Source: Lethocerus indicus (lineage: Eukaryota; Arthropoda; Insecta; Hemiptera; Belostomatidae). From it: DNA of 64,000 nt. Location of the stretch: contig JACDQD010000008.1 of assembly GCA_019843655.1 (NCBI GenBank), positions 18,510,442 through 18,574,441 of the forward strand. The letters run 5' to 3'. The position numbers and the translations under genes were made by a program. The notes beneath the pieces are model-generated. The model was not told the origin of the DNA. It ran no database searches and saw nothing but the letters and a program-made list of their open reading frames with translations. Positions within the stretch are counted from its first letter, which is position 1, and every line of letters begins with the position of its first letter. Shown here piece by piece: positions 39,574 through 52,600 of the stretch.

Positions 39574-39989
39574 CACTGGTTTCAGAATGTTCCTGATTCT
39601 TTTTTAATTAAAAAGTTGCACTGATCAGACTGTTTTTTATCTCACTTATATCACTCAGAGGCTGATTGAGAGTTGAATGGAACATATATCTACAAAAGAT
39701 TTTTAACTAGTCTGTAATTGAGTTTTCTTAAATATTAGTGAAGAAACAATTTTGGGGTACAGATCATGGCTTAAAATTTTATGTTTCATATGCATTTAGT
39801 TGACAGGAATTGTATATAAAAATGTTTTTGTGGTCGAAGGAATAGAATTTTTGTAATGGTTAAGATCATAAAAATATATAAAAATCACGAACATAAGTCA
39901 GTTACAATAAAAAACATGAAATAAGACACACCTTAAAACATGATGAAACAAAAAAGAATAAAAAACTAATGACATATTAGTTAGTGTTA
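39574..39989. other. Probable 3' region of the unknown gene
   Basis: AT-rich DNA with no further open frame of interest. AATAAA at 39906-39911 is a possible polyadenylation signal for the preceding coding region. Confidence 0.4.
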
Positions 39990-41905
39990 AATATTACAAA
40001 TTATAATGACAGGAACAGAGCTGTACATTGCCCAAGGATGTTTGCTGCATTGTCTGTTGCATTGGTTAGCAAACTAAATTTTGAAATTAAAAATATGATT
40101 TAATGAATGTTTGTTTATATTTCCATTGTCCAGGGAGGAAACAAGCTGTATGAACAAGCATTCTATTCAATGGAAAAAATTGAAGTATAAAAGAATAAAA
40201 GAACAATCAAAACTATTCAGATATAATCCTTATTTATATCCAAAAACATTCCTTGTCATTGTTTAAATATTGCAAATTATAAGTACAGCTCTGTTTAATT
40301 CATCAAAATAAATTTTAAAATTACAAATATGAATTAATAAATGTTTGTTTATTTCTTCATGGTCCAAGGAGGAGAAAATAATCACTGTAAGAACAGTATG
40401 TCAACAAGCATTCTATTCCATGCAAAAATTTAATTTTAAAAGAATAAAAGAACAATCAATATTATCCAAAAACATTCCGTGTCATTCATTAAATAGTACA
40501 AAATATAACTATAGCTCTGTTGCATTGACTATCAAAATAAATTTTAAAATTACAAATTGATATACAAAATACAAAATGATTTAATGTTTGTTTATTTTTT
40601 CATTGTCCAAGGAGGAAAGAATAATCTCTGTATTTAAAGTATACCAACAAGCATTCTATTCCATGCAGAAAAATTAAAGTTTAAAAGAATAAGAAACCAA
40701 TTCAAAATACCCAGATATATTCCTTGTCATTATTTAAAAATTACAAATTATAAGTACAGCTCTGTCGCATTGTCTATCAAAATAAGTTTTAAAATTACAA
40801 ATGTGATTTCTAATTTTATGGTTTATTTCTTCATGGTCGAAGGAGGAAAGATTAATGACTGTAAAAAAGTATAAGAATAAAGTAGAAAAAAGTATTAGAA
40901 AATTGCCTGGAGTTGTTCCAGTGAAGCCAGTTTTAGATAGTTCCACGATATGCCGCTAGATCGCAGTACTCGAGAAAGGTTCCTGATATTGCTTTAATAA
41001 ATTTTTGTTTATATTTCCATTGTCCAATGAGGAAAGAATAATCTCTGTTTATAAAGAAATTAATAAATACAATATTATATAAATAATATAAAACAATTAA
41101 TGATTAAAAGAATAAAAAACCAATTCAAAATACCCAGATATATTCCTTGTCATTATTTAAAAATTACAAATTATAAGTACAGCTCTGTCGCATTGTCTAT
41201 CAAAATAAGTTTTAAAATCACAAATGTGATTTAATGAATGTTTGTTTATATTTCCATTGTCCAAGGAGGAATGAATAATCACAGAACAGTACGTCAACAA
41301 GCATTCTATTCCATGCAAAACAATTACAGTTTAAAAGAATAAAAAACCAATCAAAATACCCAGATATCTTCCTTGTCATTTATTAAATATTACAAATTAT
41401 AAGTACAGCTCTGTCGCATTGTCTATCAAAATAAGTTTTAAAATTACAAATGTGATTTAATGAATGTTTCATTATATTTCCATTGCCATTGTAGTTATAT
41501 TTTGTAATTTTTAAACAATGACAAGGAATATATCTGGGTATTTTTGATTGGTTCTTTTATTCTTTTAAAATTAAATGTTTGCATGGAATAGAATGCTTGT
41601 TGACATACTGTTCTTACAGTGATTAATTTTCTCCTCCTTGGACCATGAAGAATTAAACAAACATTTATTAATTCATATTTGTAATTTTAAAACTTATTTT
41701 CATAGACAATGCGACAGAGCTGTACTTATAATTTGTAATTTTTAAATAATGACAAGGAATGTTTTTGGATAATACTGATTGTTCTTTTATACTTTGTTTT
41801 GTATTAAACAGATTACTTGTTCAATATTGTTTTTACAGTGATTGCCCTTTCCTCCTAGGACAATGAAAAAAATAAACAAAAATACGTTAATTCATATTTT
41901 AAAAT
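39990..41905. repeat. Tandem array of an about 230-bp unit with inverted copies
   Basis: A unit containing TAAGTACAGCTCTGTCGCAT, then TGTTTATTTC.TCATTGTCCAAGGAGGA, AAGCATTCTATTCCATGC and CCAGATATATTCCTTGTCAT recurs about six times in direct orientation from about 39,996 to 41,485. The CAGCTCTGT markers sit near 40,287, 40,514, 40,757, 41,181 and 41,407. From about 41,495 to 41,905 nearly two units appear in reverse complement. About 70-90 bp near 40,905-40,975 is unrelated to the unit. There is no open frame of note. It may be a nested non-autonomous transposon array. A transcript across it would fold into a long hairpin. Confidence 0.8.
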
Positions 41906-44900
41906 TTAGTAATTTAAGAAAAATTAATCAAGCTGTGAATAGATGATAAATTTAATTTTTAAATATGTATCCTGTTTGCATGTGGATAGATAATGAATTG
42001 CAATACTGCTCAGAGGATTATATCGCTTGAACAGTTCAGTTTGGGTAAGGCCTAATATTTAAATATGAATAAGGTAAAAGGATCGTAACAAAATTAAATG
42101 GCTTTTTGACAATTTTATAATCTTTAAATTCGTACAGTAAACAAATAATTGTTACATTCGTCAAACATTTAAATTCTATCATACAATCACTCAAAAATGT
42201 TATAAAATATATACTGTACATAGGTAACATTAAAAATTGAAAATCACAAATCAAGATTGAAATATAGAAAAAATAAAAATTATGTAGAAATGCGCATTGT
42301 AAATTGAAAGCCAAATAAGTATAGGTAACTTCTATTTCCTAACGTTAAAGCAGTGTTTCTTTACATTCATCATTGACATTTATATACAATTATAAGAGTA
42401 AGTTGATAAACAAAAGGTATACATTTGAATTAATGACACGTCATACTTTAGAGACAGAGACAACTATGAAATTTACAGCTATATTACCTTGTTAAGACTA
42501 TGTGATTCCCGCGATGCGAGTACCACGGATTTTTACAAAATTATACCTTTGGAATTGTAGGAAGTGTCATTAATAAAGTACTGAACAGTTAAAGAGGCCT
42601 GCCAAAATTATCGTTTCATCACATTGATTTTATGGTTCCCGTTATACAACTTAAACTATTTTCTATGTATAAAACGATAAATATTTATAAAAATTATACT
42701 ATACATTTTAGAAAATTTAAGGTGAACTTTTTGTTTCCTTTTCTGATACAGAGACAATAGAATGAGGGAACATTCTTTATTTTTATTATTTCATCTTTTT
42801 TGGCAGGCTAAATTTCTACAACTAATGAACTTATTTTGGCATGGATTTTCATATAATACAAAAATGAAGAGTCTTTTCCTCCAAATTTTTTGGCATATTT
42901 AGGAATTCGTGTCACAATAAAATTTTTTATAACAAAAATTTTTTTCCCTCCAAATCAAGCAAAAGCTAACATGAAACATGAGTCGATTCACTTCACTTTT
43001 ATTTCTGGACGTATGTGTTACCAAATTTTATAAAAATACTGACATTGTTCACTTTCTCTATTCAAAGAGTTCATGTCTTTACACATATACACTCAAGGAG
43101 AATATCCTTTACTATTATAGTACATTTAAATTTCTAGTAGCTTTATTTAAATGTGTTGGCATTGTGCTAACAAGATGGGTATACTGTCACAGAAAATGTG
43201 CCATGAAATGGTTTTTGTTAATTCTTACCTTTAATCTGATACAATTGAGAAAAAACAGAAATGAAACATTTAAACGTATATTCAAGTTGTTACTTGTAAA
43301 GAAATTCCGTTGCCTCTTACTATTTATGCCAAACGTGGGATGAGATAGTTGATATTCACAATAAATGAGTACACAAATCCATGGAGAGAACTGTCAGCAA
43401 GGGTCAGATTAAAGAAGTAGCCATTACTAACTGCTTACTATTTCTAACATTTCTATATAATAATACAATCAATCCACCACCTGACACTAAACAACTTTAA
43501 AAATATTCTCCCAATCAGTTTCCCACAATAATACACATCAACACTTACTGAAACATATTTAGATATATATATGTATATATAGACAAATAGAAATGTCAGA
43601 AGTAGAAGCTTTTTCACAGAAATTCCGAGTCCAACATATACCTTATTGCAACTATTTTTAACTGCATAGTACAAACTACATGCGAACATTTAAACAAATA
43701 CTATTTAATACCATACTTATTTTTGTTCCATTAAAATAATATTAACATTTATATCGGCAATTAAAACAGTCTATATTCATTAAATACATATACAAAATTA
43801 AATTTAGGACAATTTCTAAATATAATTGTAGGCCGCTCTCGGGCCCAATAAAACAATAATATACACATTGGTTATACCATGAACACATATTAGCGCATAT
43901 TTAATATTACGGTACAGGCAGGAGGCTTCGGTAGCGCAAAACTAATATCATCATCGTCAACAATTTGGGGATAAGTAACGTCTAATAATTGGAATCATTT
44001 TTTCCTCCCTACACCAATAAATTACATGTACATATATGTTTATATATTATATATATATAGGTTTAATTACAAAACAACAATTAGGATCTCCACCTTCTTA
44101 CATATTTTTTTGTTTTAGTTCTGGTGTCAGTCATAAGCCATGAATGGACAAATTAACTCAGGAACGTCTGATTCTAAGTGACAATTTTGTTTGACTCAAT
44201 TTTATAGAATTTTTGAGCTCGTCTGTATTTTTTCATTACGGAAGTTTAAAAAATAGCACCAACTTATGTTTACAACAAAATATGTTCATTTTTCAACTCG
44301 TTTATTCAATCCAGAGGCCATTATCGGTATTACCGTCAATGTAGGCCTGTGGATGTTTTAATATCATTAGTTGCTAGGTGTAGGATTTTATTTGTAAGCA
44401 CTTATAAATTTATAATATAAAACAATAGCAAATGCTTACAAATATAAAATTACATAGCGACTCGTGGATGTACTATATATATATATACTTACTATAATAG
44501 TCTCTTTTTTATATAAATATATAATATATACATAAGCTCTATAAAGTTATTAGTAAAAAATGTTATATCTTTCCTTAATAATTTTCTATTATAGTTTATT
44601 TAACAAAGCAATCGGTCCAAATTATCGCTAACAAAAAAAAGGTCGGTAAATAAAAAAATACATAGGAACTGGAAGAATTACAGGTTCAAAGCCTTTAAAA
44701 ATAGAAAATATTTCAAAACAACACTTAAGGCATTTTAAAACCCAATTCGTCATCGTTAAATAAACTATAATATCGCACCCTGTCAATAGAAATTCCATTA
44801 ATCGATCTTCCATAAAATATTCAATAATGCGAGTATTCGTGACATGGTTTCTTCTTTAGACCGCATACAAATTCTGATGGCGTTGTTGGATCACGCGTAT

Positions 44901-44944
44901 GGTCTGTCTACATACAGGGTAGCCACAAATTATAAAGTTAGTTA
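41906..44944 (-). other. Teneurin 3' untranslated or intergenic DNA
   Basis: No coding region is supported; a 121-codon open frame on the plus strand (42,978-43,343) is AT-driven and has no domain. The region follows the teneurin stop on the minus strand and probably contains its long 3' untranslated region. TTTATT at 42775-42780 reads AATAAA on the minus strand and is one candidate end. Short TA tracts lie near 44,040-44,060 and 44,463-44,487. Confidence 0.4.
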
Positions 44945-46613
44945 CTATCGGGTCGTTTTCTTGACAAACCTCATGTTGAACGGGTCCTCGGAGAGTTCGG
45001 GTACTTCTGTACGTCGCGTATGTGGTCGCCGTCGAAGCCGGAGACGTAGCCGGACTTGAGCAGCTCGTCGACCTCCTGCTGGCTCCAGTCCCTTGTCGTC
45101 GGCAGCGCGTTCCTCACGCTCTCCCTCTCCCTGTGCCACAGCTTCCTCAACGCCGCAGACTTCGCGTGGTGCAACAGACGCTGCTTCTCGCGCTCAACAC
45201 TCGTACCGTAACGCAAGTTGATTATCGCGTTCGGCCTGTGTATTCTCACATCCAGAACCTGTCCGAAATAGTCAAATAAATTATTCCCGCAAAAAAAATT
45301 CTATACATTCGAAATGAGAGAGTGAAGACATTTAAATAATTAAAAATATATCTATAGTGGTTGTTACTGCAATTTGTTGCTAATCTCAACTTCGAATTAC
45401 TTATGGCATTATTTTCAAAGAGTGATAGTTTGTGACACCTAGTCTTATAAACTGCAGGTTTGTGGTGTTTCTGTCTCCTCTCACCGGTTTGGTCTTTTGC
45501 TAAACCGGTTTCGGCTGCTCGCCATCTTCAGTAGCGGTGTTAGTCACTGTTGACGCTTGGGATGTTTTTTGGGCATCCTCACTGCACTGTCACTGTCACT
45601 TGTACTGTAGTGTTTGTCAGTTGTATATATAGTATCTTGTTATTGCATTATTGGGGAATAATGTTTGTCTTATTAAGGTTGAGGGGAGGGTGGGATTTTG
45701 TTAATCCGCTTAAGTGTACTTTGCTCTGAGAATTAATCTTTTCCTTTATAATTCTGTTTTGCTTGTGTTTGAATATCTCTAGGTTCTCTATTATGTCCTA
45801 TAAAGTCTTTTATTTTTTCCAAATTGAGACTAAAGTTTGTGAATTAAGTTTATAGGTATTCTATAGACACTTTCTTTATAAAATATGTTTCACTGTTTAA
45901 TGGTTTGTAATATTTCTATTCTCTAAGGAAGACATTATTGATCTTAGGATTGTTAAAAATTGGAGTTACATATTTTTGTTGCACCAATTTCCCGCTACTC
46001 ACTTTTCCTGAACCAGTTTCTCCTTCCTTCTCGTGAAATGTGGTATTGAACTGGGTCCCGAACCTCTTCAATTGTGCCCGATCTTCCTGGGCCCTCCAGG
46101 CATCTTCTTTCACAAAGAAGAAGGCGTCTTGGAGGGTGCCATGAAGAACCATTGTGAACGGCAGCATAAATGTATTATTGAATACAGAGGTCAGGACATC
46201 TCTATAAATTGGATTGGCTGTCGGGACGCTGTGGATTATTGCCCTGCCTTCGTGAGTTCTCGAAACCAGAATGCCGTGTCCGAAAGGAGGCTCGGCTTCT
46301 GCACCCGGCTGGATTTTCGGGTTGTTTTTAGGCTTTTTGTTGAATTCGAATGCAGACCTCATCGGATTGAAATCGTTAAAGTCGAACTCCTCTTCATTGT
46401 TGATCGGGTTCAACCGGATCTGAGATTGGGACAGAGTCTTGACTCTGTTCTTCATGAATCTTTCTGAAAGATGTGACAAGAAGCCAGACGTGACTGTAAA
46501 TTGTGATGTGAATATCGAATCATAAAAGCCAGGCAGTTGCATTGTCCCTTGGTTAAGTTGTGGAGCAATACTTTGTAGATCATAGCCCATTTGTGATAAC
46601 CAGCTCTTCTCAT
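44945..46613 (-). CDS. Ten-m: Teneurin last two exons: antibiotic-binding-like and Tox-GHH-like domains
   Basis: Exon 46003-46613 begins with [19 protein letters not shown], the linker after the YD barrel, and continues into the Tox-GHH-like fold ([19 protein letters not shown]). The reading would run to a stop at 45,916, but a GTGAGT donor at 46,002 and the family pattern indicate splicing to 45,258. The final exon contains [19 protein letters not shown] and [15 protein letters not shown]. Its frame then breaks at the GGG run at 44,999-45,001: the exon is 314 nt where 315 would keep frame, and the family-like ending lies in the other frame, stopping at 44,945-44,947. The exon is much more GC-rich than its surroundings. 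Confidence 0.85.
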
Positions 46614-49600
46614 CTGAAATAGTATAATAATTAGTATAACACTAAAATTGCATAATAACAGTAAAATAATTAAGACAAATCAATTTTATACTTAATTATT
46701 GACTCAAAAAAATTAAATATACGACAATCCTTTTATAACAATTGCTTACAAAGTACATTTTTACAGCAAAGAAAAATATCTGAATAAATTTCATAAATGT
46801 ACCTGAAAGTTTATGTGGAGTTAGGTGTACATTTATTGGATCATTTCCATTAAACCTGTAAAGATGAAGTTTAGTCGGATTCGCTAATTTCTGTATGACA
46901 CCTTGCCACATAGGCGACATCCACTGGCCAATTAATGGATCATATACTTTCCCTCCAGGCATGTGAACTAATGATGTTACCTAATTCAAAATTTTAATTG
47001 TTTTATTAATAACCCTGCTAATGTGGTATTTTGTAGTAGATGAAATTACATAAAGAAAAGCTTTAAATAAGTAAAAAAACATTTACACTGACCTGGTCTA
47101 AAAGACCACCACAGAAATCAACGGGAAGATAAAGGTAAGGATTAGAGTCATAGACAATATGTCCATAAGGAGATCTCATTATTTCTCTGATGCCTTCTCC
47201 ATACTGATTGAAAATCATAACAGGTGTGCCGCATTGATCTGTAGCAACATAATATTTGTGGCGGAAAACCTGTGCATAAATAAGGTGACCACGGTCATCA
47301 TAAATTAAGGACATCAACTTTCCATCTCTCGGGCTGTATATCTGGGTAACCTGAAAAGCAACAACAACATTAAGTATGGCTGAAATCAAAATGTACACAT
47401 AAGACCATTATAAACTGATTTAATTTTTATAGAAACTATTTAGAAATATTCAGACAACTGCTCACCTCATTTGGACGTGCATGGTTTGTGTAGAAAAACT
47501 GAGTTACATTTCCATAGTTATCTTTTCTTGCTGCAAGCCTGTCCAAATGGTCGTAGTAATATCTTACATCAAACCTGCCTCTTTTAGTTGCTCTTACCTA
47601 AAAGATAATAATGGTTCCTTCATAGTATGTGTTTGTTTGTCATAAATAATGCAGAGAGGAATAGAGTATTATATACTAATATAACTGAAAAAAGACTAAG
47701 GATTATTAATAAATTCATCAAGTATTTTCAATTGGCACTCACCAAAAGTCCTTTAGCATTATAGTGGAATTTTTCCTCTCGAGCATTTTGTACGACTAAA
47801 CCTCGATTATCATATCTGTACATGCCTTCACCAAATTTTACAATCCTGTCCATTACATTATATTCCATGGGTATAGTGTTTCCCCTAGAAATGGATCCAG
47901 TGAGTTAATAAATTACAGCCCAATAATTAAACCCAATAATTAAATAATATTTTAAATGCTTACCTATATGTCAGTGACAGCATATTGCCATTTGCATCAT
48001 ACTTGAATCCCCAAGGCTCTTGGGCTTCCACTGCTATGAGTTGGCCGTCTGAATCCCACGTCAGATTTTTCACATTCGTATAAGTGTTTACTCCAACATT
48101 GCGTGTATATGTCTGGGTCTGACAAATACGACTGAAAGAAGTTTAAATAAATTAAAATCAAACAGAATCACACATTGAAAATGTATGTTCTAAACTGAAG
48201 TCTGTGGGCACATATAGTTTGAAAAAATTATTTTATACAGTTATATAGTTTGAAATAAATCTAGTAGTACTGTAAAATGATGTGGAGGAACAACAGTGCA
48301 ATAAAATAAATACATAAAGAGAGATACAACAGTAAAATAGTTCACTCACTTCCTTGAATCATATGTATATTCCATTCTAAATACTTCCATCCTGTGTATG
48401 GTTACTGTAATCTGAGTTACTTGGAATTGTTTGTTCATAAGGCGGCTGAATACTGCAATACTATCTGACAAAGAAGTCTCATTTGCAGAAGGCCAAGTCA
48501 CCTGTAACACACATTTACCTTAAATATTTCCTTATAAATATTTTATATAAAAGAAACATTTAATATCTAATAATAGCTATTTAATGCATGCTTTGTTCAT
48601 TTGTTCTGTATTTAAAATGATTGCTCAGGGTATAGAATAAAAATAAAAACAATAATTACACTGAATTGACCCATCTGGCTCTTTGCACCGGTTTTTGGAC
48701 TGTACTGCAGTGCATGTTCAGGCAATGTTTGACCCCCGATTCTTCCTTGGACAGAAGTAAGTCGGAAGTTATCATCATATTGATACGTGAATTTAGCATT
48801 GCTCAATCCTGTTTTAGGGCCATAATCCAATCTGTGCAAAAATAGTCCACAGTCATTAAAATCAAATGACAACTAATTCTAACTAATTGTTGACTATCAA
48901 ATCAACTATTTCTTCAATAATAAATTTGTCATATTTGTATGAACATGCAGAATGTTTCCAGCATTTGATTTACTCACCTTTCTTCGGTTAGCAAACCACC
49001 AGAATACTGGTAGTCCCAACGGTATTCAAAATCTTTCTCGGAATGTAGAGCCTGACTTGGGAGGCCAGAATCAGCCCAATGTTTCAGTTGTGTTATACCA
49101 TCTCCATGTACTACCTGCAGTAATCACGAGAAAAAAAATTATTATTTTACATTGATAAATTCCAGCTAAACATAAGAGTCCTAAAACCCCAATTACGGAT
49201 AATGAATTAAATTAAAGAATCAATTCCAATATTCTTTATTGTGTACCTCAGCAAGTTGGCCAGATGGGTGGTATCTGTATAGGACTCTAGCTCCATCACC
49301 TGGGAATACAACTTGAAGCAGTTTCCCTCCGTGAGTATAGTGCAACAAATATGACTTTGCACTGCCTGTAAATTACAAAACATTTTACTGCAATTTTTCA
49401 ACCATTAAAATATAAAATACAATCTAACCACTACATTCAATTTGAAATAACTGAAAACTATATAAACAAGTTACACAAAAAATAATAAAATTACCTGGAG
49501 GTGTATACGTGAATCGGACAAAACCAAGGGATGGTTGGCAGGATACTGAGTGCCTGGCACCTGAAGCAAGAACCACATGACGCAGTCCAGCATGCTCATC

Positions 49601-52600
49601 ATATTCTAGGCTCACTTTCCTGCCACTGCCCAATGTAATTTGTGATATCTACAAATACAGAAATAGTTTGAGATTTTAATTGTGTTTCCTCTTTTGGGAT
49701 ATTAAATCCCAACATATATATCTGTTTACATTGAATACAGTTTATTAAATTAATGAATATCAATAAAATGATCCAGTAATGATTATTAATTTTGCATTGA
49801 AGAATAATACGAACTATATGTACTCACCATATTTAATTCATTGTATGTGTATCTTATGACACCATCTTGTTTTGTTTTCACTTCGGAAAGTAGTCCATGT
49901 CTGTCATACCCATATGTTTCAGACTGAACTCCCCACTTCCAACCTTCAACTCTGTTAAACCTAAAACATGATGTACAGACTTAATGTGACATATAGTTAA
50001 AATGTAACAAGAGCAAATTGCAGGGAATTTACTGTTCACATTAAATTTTTAGTAAATATACCGCGCAATACCTGTCATAGGTTATATTGAGAGTTTTGGA
50101 ATTCGTAGGCCTCCAAGATGTCGGTAGCCCATTGTTATTGTAGAGTATACTGAGAATCGGAATCTGATCCTTGTCATATATGGTCTGTTGGGCTTTGGCT
50201 TGGTCGTATTCTATTCCGAGTATACGGGTGTTGTTCACCTGTAAGCATTTTAATTTTTTTAAGTCTGTTCAGGCTTTATCCGGGACAGAAGGGTTCAAAT
50301 CGAGAGAGTGTATATTTGAATTGACTGATAAGATAAAATTTACCCAGAGGTGGTTGTGTATGGTGTGCTGGTTGTTGGCCGCGTCTCCGACTAGTGTGAA
50401 AGTCGCGGCCATGTCGTTGGTGATGTGGTGCCTAGTCGCTGACTGCCGGCTCCACATGGGCCACATCTCCGCCTGTACGGGCATTCCCAACTCGAGCAAC
50501 GGGTGCCTGGCACCTGGCCTTAATTCAACTCTACCCCACCAGTTCCCAGAAACAACAACAGAACTGTTCCTCAACAGTCCAGCTTCCAGTACTTCCGAGG
50601 TACCTGAAGTAGATATAAGTACTGCATAAGTATAACTTAAGTAAAACTTTAAAAGAAATGAGCAAAAATGATGGAATTTTCAAATTCTTCAAGTCCCTAA
50701 ATTATGTTTGAGTGTGATCTAGATCGAGTAAATCTATTGTATTTAAGAGTACAAAGGGAAATATATATTATACACACTGAAAAGAACTGTACTAACCATC
50801 TCTGACAGTGATTATGTTGTCCCGCATACTGATGCTTACTCTGTGCATTTCCATTGTATACGGGTGGGCTGGCAAAGTAATAAAAACTTCAAGCTCGTCC
50901 TTTTCACTGAGCTGTGATGCCAGGAGCATTGTTTCTCCAGTCGGAAGTACACAATCGACAATACGCCCGAATTCGTCATAGTGATACAAATAAGTTGATC
51001 CTCCCTGTATTTAAAACGATTTATAATTTAAATATATTATGTTTGTTTTATTTGTTAGCACTGTGGATTCACTATTCCTAATGGTTTTGAACCATACTTA
51101 CAGCAGCTGATGAATCAGCTCTACTAGTTAAAAGTCCAGTGCTCGGTTCATAGTCCAAAACAATTTCGGATCGTCCCTTCTCAAGGAACTTAGTCAGGAA
51201 TCCAACACCAGAAATATTTAATTCTGACTTGTGGTCTTCGGTGTTTTCAATTGCACTCACCTAAAAGAAAATATGATTGCATTAATTTAATATTAATAAA
51301 GTAAATATTAATTAAAAATAGGGTTTAAATGAAATACAGTTTCCTTACCACATTGCTGTAATCCCTGAGGAAAAGTATTTTATTTCCAGAGCTGTCTGTT
51401 ACAGTTGATAATTTTCCAAAGCTGGTATTTTTACTGTATAAGAAAGTATATTTTGATTTTCCAGTAGTAATATCTCTTGTAGATATGTGCTGTCCATATC
51501 TATTGAACACATATATTTCTTCAGTTGGAGGATAAGGTATTCTGAACTCGCCGTTCTCGTCATGTGTGGGCAAATAGTGTTCCAGTGCCAATATATGGAG
51601 ACTTCCCTGTACACATTGAAATAACAAAGTATAAATACTGGCTCCCTTACATGAAAAATATTATATCTTTTTAACTAAATTATTATAAAAGAATATTTGT
51701 AGCATGCACTTAATGACTTTAGATCATAATTACCTGATCTGCAACATTGACAACACCATCAGGGCTGACTGCTATTGCAGATATAGTTGTGAATCTTGCA
51801 GTGGTTGAGAGTAATGTTTCCTTTGAATTATTGATTTCGCTTGAACAGATGCATGGCATAGAGCTGTTACTAGTACATTCGCACAAACTGGAAAAAAAAA
51901 CAGGTTTTTCAGTTGTTAGACTGCCAGAAATGATTCATTCGTTTATACACAATATATATGCTTTTTTAATGTAAGTTTATTACGGTTTATCATTTGATTG
52001 TTGAGGCCTGCCAGCAAAGTAAGCCATCTTTCCTGCCGGGTCAACTACCCTGATAGCATTAACTTTTTGTGAATCAGTATCCGCAATATATAATAAACCA
52101 TCAGGGCTAAAAGCCAATGCTAGTACTGGTCCCAGAGCTGTAGAAGTTGCTAATGTACTCTCTTCAGAGTCCTGAATCAAAGAATATTCATTGACAATAT
52201 TAATATGTAGTCATTGTATTTGTAATCAGTGTAATGATAGTAATAGAATGTTATACTTAATAACAAGCATATCCTGAAAATGATAATTGTCAGTTGTCAA
52301 TAAGAAAACTTACCTGAGCATCATCTTCATTATTTTGTTTGTTGTTAGAATGACAATGTAGTGGTGTTCCGGCGACTAGTCTAACTTTCAGGTCTGATGT
52401 CAATTTTAAAACCAGTCTGTCATCAATGAAGTGCAGTGAACCATCCAAGGCACTTAATGAAAGCCCAGTGGGCCATTGCAGTTGGGCCTGAAACATTATT
52501 TTGGAGCTTAAGGTACTTTACTATTTGCCAATATTTTGTAATCTTGACTAAGTATGAGGAAATTTGTATCTCTTATTGTTTTAATTATGTCCTATGTTAT

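Noticed and set aside
42978..43343. A 121-codon plus-strand open frame rich in Phe, Leu, Lys and Tyr
   Set aside because: AT-rich codon composition typical of random reading in such DNA, no family signature, no promoter or splice context; it probably lies in the teneurin 3' untranslated region.
46033..46467. A 144-codon plus-strand open frame inside a teneurin exon
   Set aside because: It overlaps the well-supported teneurin exon 46,003-46,613 on the other strand and has no domain.
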